From contig CASBQH010000306.1 in NCBI GenBank assembly GCA_949127695.1, forward strand, positions 1 to 5,416: a stretch of DNA of 5,416 nucleotides, in the 5' to 3' direction. Below, piece after piece: positions 1 to 4,670 of this stretch; the first letter of the stretch is position 1; each line of letters starts with the position of its first letter. Both the position numbers and the translations under genes were made by a program. Source of the stretch: Synechococcales cyanobacterium PMM_0073 (GTDB lineage Bacteria; Cyanobacteriota; Cyanobacteriia; Elainellales; Elainellaceae). Below the pieces are notes generated by a model. It saw only the letters and a program-made list of their open reading frames with translations. It had not been told where the DNA came from and did not search any database.

Positions 1-30
1 CGCATCAAGCCACAGCTCGTTTCTTCCACT

Positions 31-60
31 ACAAAAAGCGGGCAGATTTGTCACCCGCTT
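31..60 (-). terminator. rho-independent terminator (minus strand)
   Basis: Read on the minus strand, AAGCGGG (60-54) pairs perfectly with CCCGCTT (42-36) around an 11-nt loop. The second arm runs straight into TTTGT, giving TTTTTGT counting the end of the stem. On the plus strand the hairpin is not followed by a T tract, so it points leftwards. The nearest minus-strand gene is the CNNM/CorC-type gene that now ends at the far side of the IS element. I infer that this was that gene's terminator before the IS inserted. The 7-bp stem is short, so confidence is moderate. Confidence 0.6.
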
Positions 61-83
61 ATCTACAACTGTAATACTTAAAC

Positions 84-102
84 AACGTGAGTTCGGGATA
101 AG
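84..102 (+). repeat. left terminal inverted repeat of the IS982 element
   Basis: AACGTGAGTTCGGGATAAG matches the reverse complement of 1033-1051 at 18 of 19 positions. The only difference is A versus T at position 15. The similarity stops abruptly outside base 84. Confidence 0.85.
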
Positions 103-106
103 GAAA

Positions 107-157
107 GGGCGAGCAGGTAGGCTAAAAGTGTTGAGTTCTAAGCCCTCCTACTCGTCC
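107..157 (+). promoter_or_regulatory. hairpin in the transposase leader, ending one base before the start codon
   Basis: Bases 107-123 can pair with 141-157 in a 17-position stem (14 paired including one G-U, three mismatches) around a 17-nt loop. The 3' arm, which contains CCCTCC, ends at 157, and the transposase ATG begins at 159. No Shine-Dalgarno sequence is visible in this leader. In other IS elements (IS10 is the classic case), hairpins at the start region block translation from transcripts reading in from outside. The same role here is inference. The hairpin is inside the IS, so it travels with the element. Confidence 0.5.
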
Positions 158-158
158 T

Positions 159-1037
159 ATGCTCAGTCTAGAAGACCTGTTCTGCTCAGTCGATGACTTC
201 TGCCAACAATTTGAGCCCCTCTGGCAACAGCAGTTACTCGGCAATGGTCTCGCTCAGCGCAACCGTCAGCGCAGCTTGTGCCTGAGCGAGACCATGACAA
301 TCCTCATTGCCTTCCATCACTCGGCTTACCGCAACTTTAAGGCATACTATCTCGACAAGGTTCAAGCTCATTGGCGCTCTGCCTTTCCAGGCTTGGTCAG
401 CTACGGGCGCTTTATCGAGTGGATCCCCAGCAGTCTGTTGCCACTGTGCGCCTACCTGCGCTCTCGCTTCGGCCAATGCACTGGCCTCAGTTTCCTCGAT
501 TCGACTAGCCTGAAGGTCTGTCATAACCGCCGGATTCGCCAGCACAAGGTGTTCGACAACCTAGCGGCCAGGGGTAAGACATCAGTGGACTGGTTCTTTG
601 GCTTCAAGCTGCATCTGGTGATTAACGACCGAGGCGAACTGCTCAACTTCACCCTTACCCCTGGCAACAGCGACGACCGCACGCCTGTGCCCAAGCTGCT
701 GCAACGGTTGGTTGGTAAAGTGTTTGCCGACAAAGGCTATATCTCTCAAAAGCTGGCGCAGCAGTTGTTAGAGCGCACAGGGGTTCAACTGATTACCAAA
801 CTCAGGCGTAACATGAAGCAGCGGTTGATGAGCTTGAGTGACCGATTGATGTTGCGAAAACGAGCGATTGTAGAGACCGTGATAGATCAGCTCAAGAATA
901 TTTCGCAGATAGAGCATTCTCGCCACCGTTCCCCGGTCAATTGCCTGGTGAACCTGGTCTGCGGCTTAATTGCCTATTGCCACCAGCCAAAGAAGCCCTC
1001 TATTGCCATTGACCACCACTTGCTCCCATCTGCTTAA
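159..1037 (+). CDS. IS982-family transposase
   Basis: This is a DDE transposase of 292 aa, the usual length for IS982, which cuts and moves its own element. The IS982 signatures are easy to see: an N-terminal DDFCQQF motif (residues 12-18), FLDST with the first catalytic Asp (D114), a WFFGFKLHL block (145-153), FADKGY with the second Asp (D191), and [13 protein letters not shown] with the catalytic Glu (E239). SRHRSP (254-259) follows, and the last part (260-275) is hydrophobic. All three catalytic residues are present and there is no frameshift, so the enzyme may be functional. The ATG at 159 gives the family N terminus. No ribosome-binding site precedes it, and a stable hairpin ends next to it. 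The stop lies inside the right inverted repeat. Transcription of the minus-strand gene to the right would run antisense through this gene. Confidence 0.93.
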   Translation: MLSLEDLFCSVDDFCQQFEPLWQQQLLGNGLAQRNRQRSLCLSETMTILIAFHHSAYRNFKAYYLDKVQAHWRSAFPGLVSYGRFIEWIPSSLLPLCAYLRSRFGQCTGLSFLDSTSLKVCHNRRIRQHKVFDNLAARGKTSVDWFFGFKLHLVINDRGELLNFTLTPGNSDDRTPVPKLLQRLVGKVFADKGYISQKLAQQLLERTGVQLITKLRRNMKQRLMSLSDRLMLRKRAIVETVIDQLKNISQIEHSRHRSPVNCLVNLVCGLIAYCHQPKKPSIAIDHHLLPSA

Positions 1038-1051
1038 CCCGAACTCACGTT
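1033..1051 (-). repeat. right terminal inverted repeat of the IS982 element
   Basis: Its reverse complement reads AACGTGAGTTCGGGTTAAG and pairs with the left repeat at 84-102. It contains the transposase stop codon (TAA, 1035-1037). Its outermost bases also supply two of the three bases of the TAA stop of the neighbouring minus-strand gene (1050-1052). Confidence 0.85.
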
Positions 1052-2528
1052 ACTCAGAGTCAAGTCCAGAACTATCGAGGCTGGATTCTGGCGACTCTGG
1101 CGAGGACTCAGCCGAGGGCGACTCAGCAGGCGATGCTGCCTCAGATCCCGATCGGTCGGTTAAATCGCTTAGGTTGGTCAAATCGCTCAAATCCTCTGTC
1201 ACCTCTGACATCATTGAAGGCTCTAGCCGCCGGACGCGAATGTTCTCTAGGCGCGGCCCTTCACCGGACTCGACCGTGATTTCGCAGGTTTGGTAGGTCA
1301 GCCCTTCGCCTGCTGCCGGAATCTTTTGCAGCTGATAGATCACAAATCCGCCCAGCGTCTGGTAGTCCTCCGAGAGCGGCAGCTCCAGATTTAGAAAATC
1401 ATTCACTTCTTCTAGATCAGTCTGTGCCTGCACCAGATAGGTTTGGTCATCAATCAGGCGAATATTCGGCTCAGCAGGGCTTTCGGCATCTGGGGCATCG
1501 CCAATCAGCTCAGCCACCACGTCTTGAATCGTCACCAGCCCCGCCGTGCCGCCAAAATTATCCACTACCATCACCAGCGGCTGCCCCGAACGCTGCATCA
1601 GATCAAGCAGCTCGTTCAGCGGCATCTCTTCTGAGACAAACTGCGCCGGACGCACCCAGCTCCGGATTGGCTGATCGAGCTGGAGCGCTCCCGTCACCCA
1701 AGGCTCAGCTAGATCTTTGAAGGCAATTAGCCCCACCACATCATCTAGCGACTCGCGCATCACCGGATAGCGCGAATGTCCGGCGTTCGCCACCTCTTGC
1801 AGCAGCTCTTGAAAGCTAGCCTCAATTGAGACGGCCACTAGGCTGGTGCGCGGCACCATCACTTCGCCCGCCGTCACCTCGGCAAAGGCAAACACATTGC
1901 TCAGCAGCTCACGCTCTTCTTCTTCAAGATCGGGAGATTCGGTGATGGTGCTGATGATGAGCTGCAACTCTTCGGGCGTGACGCGGTGATACCAGCCCTG
2001 TCCGGTGTAGCGCACCCCTACCAATTGCAGCAGCCAGCGCGTAGACTGATTCAGCACCCAAATAAACGGATTGAACAGCCGCGCAATCGCCACGCTGGGC
2101 GGCCCCAAAAACCGCGCCAGCTGCTCAGAGTAGATTAAGGCCAGAGATTTGGGGCAGAGTTCGCCCAGCACAATCTGGAGATAGGCAATTAGGCCAAAGG
2201 CCAGCGGCACCGCCAGCGAGTGAGCCAAAAACTGCTGAGTTGGCGGCGGCAGCGGTAGCTTCACCAGCAGAGAGGCCATGGCAACCGCCATCGTGCTTTC
2301 ACCAATCCAGCCTAGCGCCAGACTGGCCAGCGTAATCCCAAACTGCGTGGTGGAGAGCAGCCGATCTAGGCCGCGCTGCAAGTCCTGCACAGTTTTGGCC
2401 TGCACGTCGCCCACCAAAACCAGCTGGTTAATCCGCGATCGCCGCACCGAGACAATTGAAAACTCGGCTGCCACAAAAAATGCGTTAATGGCAATCAACA
2501 GCAAGACGGCCAGAATCCGCATTGTCAT
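1050..2528 (-). CDS. CNNM/CBS-domain membrane protein of the HlyC/CorC family
   Basis: This is an integral membrane protein of 492 aa from the ATG at 2528. CNNM/CorC proteins are linked to Mg2+ or other divalent ion transport or sensing; the older name 'hemolysin' is not informative. In order, it has an N-terminal CNNM (DUF21) domain with several membrane segments (about residues 1-175), including the family motifs AEFSIVSVRRSRI and LGELCPKSLAL. Next comes a CBS pair (about 220-345) starting at GEVMVPRTSL, with VVDNFGGTAGLVTIQD in the second CBS. A C-terminal CorC/HlyC domain follows (about 355-437), then a tail of about 55 residues rich in Ser, Glu, Pro and Asp. A GTG at 2558 would add 10 polar residues. 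I prefer ATG 2528 because AGGCGG lies 7 nt upstream and the membrane helix starts at once; ATG 2522 is also possible. All core domains are complete, but the 3' end abuts the IS, which helps form the stop codon, so the last residues may be altered. Confidence 0.9.
   Translation of the reverse strand: MTMRILAVLLLIAINAFFVAAEFSIVSVRRSRINQLVLVGDVQAKTVQDLQRGLDRLLSTTQFGITLASLALGWIGESTMAVAMASLLVKLPLPPPTQQFLAHSLAVPLAFGLIAYLQIVLGELCPKSLALIYSEQLARFLGPPSVAIARLFNPFIWVLNQSTRWLLQLVGVRYTGQGWYHRVTPEELQLIISTITESPDLEEEERELLSNVFAFAEVTAGEVMVPRTSLVAVSIEASFQELLQEVANAGHSRYPVMRESLDDVVGLIAFKDLAEPWVTGALQLDQPIRSWVRPAQFVSEEMPLNELLDLMQRSGQPLVMVVDNFGGTAGLVTIQDVVAELIGDAPDAESPAEPNIRLIDDQTYLVQAQTDLEEVNDFLNLELPLSEDYQTLGGFVIYQLQKIPAAGEGLTYQTCEITVESGEGPRLENIRVRRLEPSMMSEVTEDLSDLTNLSDLTDRSGSEAASPAESPSAESSPESPESSLDSSGLDSE
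1154..1189 (-). repeat. 18-bp tandem duplication in the CNNM/CorC tail
   Basis: Two adjacent 18-bp units (1154-1171 and 1172-1189) agree at 15 of 18 positions and encode LSDLTN and LSDLTD on the minus strand. This in-frame duplication lies in the low-complexity tail beyond the last folded domain. Confidence 0.7.
2435..2442. repeat. HIP1 octamer
   Basis: GCGATCGC is the highly iterated palindrome found in many cyanobacterial genomes. It occurs once here, within the CNNM coding region. It supports a cyanobacterial origin but has no local function that I can infer. Confidence 0.6.
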
Positions 2529-2574
2529 ATCTGATCCGCCTGAGGAAGGATAGAGCACATTTCAAATCGAGGTT

Positions 2575-2877
2575 TCACGGGGCGCTGACGGGGGCAGGCG
2601 GCGGGCTGGCCAACGCCGGATCATCGGCAGCACTGCCGTCCATCCGCGCCTTGACGTTGGTGAGAATATCGGCCTCTTTGAGAAACGTCAGCCCCTCGCG
2701 TCGAATCGGGCGTCCTTGGGCGTCGGCCAGGTTGTTGACGGGACGAGCATCAGGCTGGGTAATGCTTTTGAGCGCGCCCCGACCCAGCTTATAGCCTTGA
2801 ACGGCGCTGGTTAGCCCTGCCCCAAACATTAGCGTGAGTAAAGTTAGCGTGAGTACAACGGTTGGATTCATTCTCAT
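2575..2877 (-). CDS. small membrane-anchored hypothetical protein
   Basis: This protein of 100 aa is one I do not recognise. It starts MRMNPTVV and has one hydrophobic stretch (about residues 5-25), which could be a membrane anchor or an uncleaved signal. A short basic region with YKLGRGALK follows, then a polar middle containing FLKEADILTNVKARMDG, and a tail rich in Pro and Ala (about 85-100). ATG 2877 and ATG 2871 (third codon) are both possible starts; neither has a clear Shine-Dalgarno site. The stop is 46 bp before the preferred CNNM start (16 bp before the alternative GTG), on the same strand, so the two are probably cotranscribed. A role next to the CNNM protein in the membrane is a guess from position only. 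Codon use resembles its neighbours, and the ORF looks real because of the orderly hydrophobic N terminus and operon-like spacing. Confidence 0.7.
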   Translation of the reverse strand: MRMNPTVVLTLTLLTLMFGAGLTSAVQGYKLGRGALKSITQPDARPVNNLADAQGRPIRREGLTFLKEADILTNVKARMDGSAADDPALASPPPAPVSAP

Positions 2878-2924
2878 GGCTGCATGGCGAGCTGCATATC
2901 TGGACTGCTACAGGATAGAATAAA

Positions 2925-2955
2925 TGACTTGGGAGCTTAGGTGACTCAGTATAGA
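2925..2955 (+). promoter_or_regulatory. possible tRNA promoter
   Basis: TATAGA at 2950-2955 is a reasonable -10 box, placing the start of transcription about two bases before the mature tRNA end at 2964. A TGACTT at 2925-2930 is a weak -35 candidate with a long 19-nt spacer. The 2878-2963 gap must also hold any promoter of the divergent small gene, for which I see no good box. Confidence 0.3.
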
Positions 2956-2963
2956 ACTTCTTC

Positions 2964-3036
2964 CCAGGGTTGGCCGAGCGGTTTAGGCAGCGAACTCATA
3001 ATTCGCGTTAGGCAGGTTCGACCCCTGCACCCTGGA
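2964..3036 (+). tRNA. tRNA with anticodon CAT (probably Ile2, otherwise elongator Met)
   Basis: A complete 73-nt cloverleaf can be drawn. Acceptor CCAGGGT (2964-2970) pairs with ACCCTGG (3029-3035). The D stem is GCC/GGC, and the anticodon stem GCGAA/TTCGC encloses the loop CTCATAA, with the anticodon at 2997-2999. The variable loop has 5 nt, and the T stem GCAGG/CCTGC encloses TTCGACC. The discriminator base is A3036, and CCA is not encoded. The C1-G72 pair and the lack of three G-C pairs below the anticodon loop argue against initiator tRNA. A CAT anticodon can be elongator Met or the Ile2 species whose C34 is changed to lysidine by TilS. The TGGCCGAGCGGTTTAGGC D arm with AACTCATAATT resembles plastid trnI-CAU as I remember it, which favours Ile2. 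The gene is certain; the amino acid is not. Confidence 0.93.
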
Positions 3037-3061
3037 CTTTGAGCGCGGATCTGGCGGTTTT

Positions 3062-3101
3062 CAAGGCAAGGCCAGTGTTAGCAAGGCAAGGCCAGCGTAG
3101 G
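3062..3101. repeat. 20-bp tandem repeat, two units
   Basis: The units 3062-3081 and 3082-3101 share CAAGGCAAGGCCAG at their starts, then diverge slightly. Each unit itself contains CAAGG followed by CAAGG. The repeat lies 25 bp downstream of the tRNA and is not part of an ORF. Confidence 0.75.
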
Positions 3102-3244
3102 GCATTTGCAGAATGGGTCGGCGGCTGAACGTTAGAAAAATTGGCATTGCTGGACATCGGTATGAACTGCAAAATCTGCCCTCATCCCAAGATTCAGCAA
3201 CGCCGAAAAATTAAACTTGCCATCTCAGCGCCCGCAGCCTCTAA

Positions 3245-3264
3245 GCTGCCTTGGGCTGCCTTGG
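3245..3264. repeat. 10-bp perfect tandem repeat, two units
   Basis: GCTGCCTTGG occurs at 3245-3254 and again at 3255-3264. Its TGCCTTG core is the reverse complement of CAAGGCA in the 3062-3101 repeat, so the two sets could pair in a transcript covering both. Confidence 0.75.
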
Positions 3265-3266
3265 TG

Positions 3267-3275
3267 TGATATAGA
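3267..3275 (+). promoter_or_regulatory. possible extended -10 promoter of the first FHA gene
   Basis: TGATATAGA combines a TG element with a TATAGA box, as in extended -10 promoters. Transcription would start near 3282, giving a leader of about 60 nt before ATG 3341. There is no -35 box at normal spacing; TTGGGC at 3251-3256 is too close. Confidence 0.35.
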
Positions 3276-3340
3276 CGGGCTATGTCTCTCTATTGCGGGT
3301 AAGATTGATTTGCGATTCAGATTTGCTGAGAACCTGCCTG

Positions 3341-3826
3341 ATGACTTCTGCTGCCGCTCACCACAGCCACCTGTTAATTATTGAAGATGACAAAGGCCGA
3401 CGCGAATATACGCTCGATAGCCCGGTCTATTCAATTGGCCGTGACCCCAAGTGCGATATTCGGCTGGTGTCGCAGTTTGTCTCGCGTCGTCATGCCACGC
3501 TGGTTCAGCTCCCCAATGAGGACGGCAGCTATTACTACCGGATCGTGGACGGCAACCTCAAGGGCAAACCTAGCGCCAATGGGCTGTTAATCAATGGCCG
3601 CAAGCTCCAAGCCCACGACTTGAGCGATCAAGATCGGGTAATTTTTGGGCCACAGGTGCAGGCGACCTATTACCTGCTGCGCCGGGATGCCATTAAGACC
3701 GAAGTGCCAGACGAGTATGACATTACGCTGATCAGCCCCAACATGACGGGCGAGCCAGAAGACGATACCGCAGGCCACTCAATTAAACCTGACTCCACAG
3801 AACTGGATACCGATTCGTTGAATTGA
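3341..3826 (+). CDS. FHA-domain protein, copy 1
   Basis: This small, probably cytoplasmic protein of 161 aa has a single FHA domain, a fold that binds phosphothreonine and typically works with Ser/Thr kinases. The signature residues are present: G33-R34 (IGRDP), S48-R-R-H51, and N80-G81 and N85-G86 in [11 protein letters not shown]. The domain spans about residues 11-113. A tail of about 45 residues follows with DEYDITLISP, then acidic and Thr/Ser-rich sequence ending DTDSLN. I chose ATG 3341 over TTG 3293 because the second copy has the same MTSA start (ATGACTTC) and similarity begins there. No strong ribosome-binding site is visible. No kinase or transporter is encoded within the window, so the partner is unknown. 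The downstream paralog on the same strand, 154 bp away, suggests duplication and a related role. Confidence 0.9.
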   Translation: MTSAAAHHSHLLIIEDDKGRREYTLDSPVYSIGRDPKCDIRLVSQFVSRRHATLVQLPNEDGSYYYRIVDGNLKGKPSANGLLINGRKLQAHDLSDQDRVIFGPQVQATYYLLRRDAIKTEVPDEYDITLISPNMTGEPEDDTAGHSIKPDSTELDTDSLN

Positions 3827-3837
3827 CTTGGGTTGAC

Positions 3838-3887
3838 TTCTCCAAAGTCCCCATCTGCCGAATTCAGTCGAATTCAGTTTTGGAGAA
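3838..3887. repeat. 9-bp inverted repeat enclosing two GAATTCAGT copies
   Basis: TTCTCCAAA (3838-3846) pairs perfectly with TTTGGAGAA (3879-3887). The 32-nt loop contains GAATTCAGT twice (3860-3868 and 3870-3878), separated by one base, and the GAATTC cores are themselves palindromic. It lies 11 bp after the first FHA stop codon. No T tract follows on the plus strand, so it is a poor classical terminator. It could be an RNA-stabilising structure or a protein-binding site, but neither is shown. Confidence 0.55.
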
Positions 3888-3980
3888 TATAGGTCAAAAT
3901 ATGGGCAGGAAGTTCTAGATTGTCGTTTCAGCATCTTCTATACAAATCGCCCTTTGTTCCTCCATCCCCTGATTCAGCGC

Positions 3981-4415
3981 ATGACTTCAGCGAGCCGCCA
4001 AACCCATAGACTGATCATCGAAGACGCGAAGGGGCAAGAAGAATACACCCTAGAAGAGTCGATGTATACGATTGGGCGCGACCCCAACTGTGATATTCGG
4101 CTCTCGTCTTATTTTGTCTCGCGGCATCACGCTACGCTGGTGCGCTTCCCAGATGAAGAGGGCGGCTACTACTATCGGATTGTGGACGGCAACTTGAAAG
4201 GTAAGTCCAGCGCCAACGGTTTGCTGATCAATGGCCGCAAGCTGCAAACGCACGATTTGCAGAGTCAAGATAAAATCATCTTCGGGCCGCAGACGCAGGC
4301 ATTCTATTACTTGCTAGAGCGCGAACATAGCACGACCATACCCCCCGACCCCTTTGACATCACCTTGATCAACCCCAGCTCGCTGGAGAGCGATACGGCG
4401 GATTCGGTCGGCTAG
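3981..4415 (+). CDS. FHA-domain protein, copy 2
   Basis: This single-FHA protein of 144 aa is a paralog of the gene upstream. By hand alignment the cores share about 77 of 102 residues. The binding residues are kept: G32-R33 (IGRDP), S47-R-H-H50, and [11 protein letters not shown]. The short tail has [10 protein letters not shown], matching DEYDITLISP of copy 1, but is about 17 residues shorter overall and otherwise diverged. ATG 3981 gives MTSA as in copy 1; TTG 3954 is an unlikely alternative. No Shine-Dalgarno site is visible. A TATACA at 3939-3944 is a possible -10 box without a good -35, so it may have its own promoter or be cotranscribed with copy 1. Codon differences between the copies are mostly silent in the core, pointing to an old duplication under selection. 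Its stop overlaps the convergent yidD stop. Confidence 0.9.
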   Translation: MTSASRQTHRLIIEDAKGQEEYTLEESMYTIGRDPNCDIRLSSYFVSRHHATLVRFPDEEGGYYYRIVDGNLKGKSSANGLLINGRKLQTHDLQSQDKIIFGPQTQAFYYLLEREHSTTIPPDPFDITLINPSSLESDTADSVG

Positions 4416-4639
4416 TCTGGATCTTCTAGCGGCGGCACTGGATCGTAGCCACCCTCGCAGAACGGCTGACAGCGCAGCACTCGGCCTGCTGCTAGCCTGC
4501 TACCCTTCAGCACTCCAAACCGCTCGATTGCTTCAATCGCATATTGCGAGCAGCTTGGCTGAAACCGGCAGTTTGCCCCCAGCAGCGGCGAGAGCAGCAA
4601 TCGATAGCCTTTGATCAGTCCAATTAGCGCGAGTTTCAT
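4412..4639 (-). CDS. yidD: membrane protein insertion efficiency factor YidD
   Basis: YidD is a small protein at the inner face of the cytoplasmic membrane that helps YidC insert membrane proteins. At 75 aa this copy has near-normal family length. The N-terminal helix (about 1-20, [20 protein letters not shown]) is amphipathic, and the family core [16 protein letters not shown] (23-38) has C24 and C30. [14 protein letters not shown] (56-69) closes the domain with C57 and GGYDP. ATG 4639 gives the expected N terminus; AAAGG lies very close to it, so the ribosome site is weak. In many bacteria yidD sits with rpmH, rnpA and yidC. None is present here, and the upstream neighbour is a sugar permease gene ending 31 bp before, possibly cotranscribed. 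The end overlaps the second FHA gene by 4 bp, tail to tail. Confidence 0.96.
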   Translation of the reverse strand: MKLALIGLIKGYRLLLSPLLGANCRFQPSCSQYAIEAIERFGVLKGSRLAAGRVLRCQPFCEGGYDPVPPLEDPD

Positions 4640-4670
4640 GCCTTTATTTTAGCGATTTGAGCAGGCCAGA

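Larger units (their letters stand above)
84..1051 (+). mobile_element. IS982-family insertion sequence, apparently complete
   Basis: The element is about 968 bp, close to the roughly 1 kb usual for IS982. It is bounded by inverted repeats whose outer 14 bases (AACGTGAGTTCGGG) are identical, and it holds a single uninterrupted transposase ORF ending right against the right repeat. The exact ends could be 84/1051 or 85/1050. I could find no convincing target-site duplication: flanks ending ...acttaaac and starting actcagag do not match. The right end lies exactly at the 3' end of the minus-strand CNNM/CorC-type gene. The ORF is intact and the repeats nearly perfect, so it looks recent and possibly active, but that is inference. 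Confidence 0.88.
3037..3340. other. gene-free stretch between the tRNA and the first FHA gene
   Basis: I see no convincing gene in these 304 bases. An in-frame TTG at 3293 could extend the following FHA gene but is not favoured. The stretch holds a 20-bp tandem repeat just after the tRNA (3062-3101), a 10-bp tandem repeat (3245-3264), a TATAGA -10-like box at 3270-3275 and two GATTCAG copies (3191-3197, 3314-3320). No T-tract terminator is apparent after the tRNA. Confidence 0.6.

Noticed and set aside
234..545. Minus-strand ORF of 103 codons inside the transposase gene
   Set aside because: It lies fully antisense to a clear IS982 transposase and shows no recognisable domain.
970..1296. Plus-strand ORF of 108 codons crossing the right IS end
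   Set aside because: It is an antisense shadow of the Ser/Glu-rich tail of the CNNM/CorC-type gene joined to the end of the transposase; no domain is seen.
2964..3036. tRNA-Leu or tRNA-Ser, suggested by the GGCCGAG D arm
   Set aside because: Those tRNAs have a long variable arm; here the variable loop is 5 nt and the anticodon is CAT.
3062..3101. CRISPR-like repeats
   Set aside because: There are only two directly abutting units without spacers and no cas genes.
3293..3340. TTG-initiated extension of the first FHA gene
   Set aside because: The extra 16 residues have no counterpart in the paralog, and similarity begins at ATG 3341 with the shared MTSA start.
3838..3887. Rho-independent terminator after the first FHA gene
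   Set aside because: The stem is AT-rich with a 32-nt loop and is not followed by a T tract.
3954..3980. TTG-initiated extension of the second FHA gene
   Set aside because: The same reasoning applies: the paralogs align from MTSA at ATG 3981.
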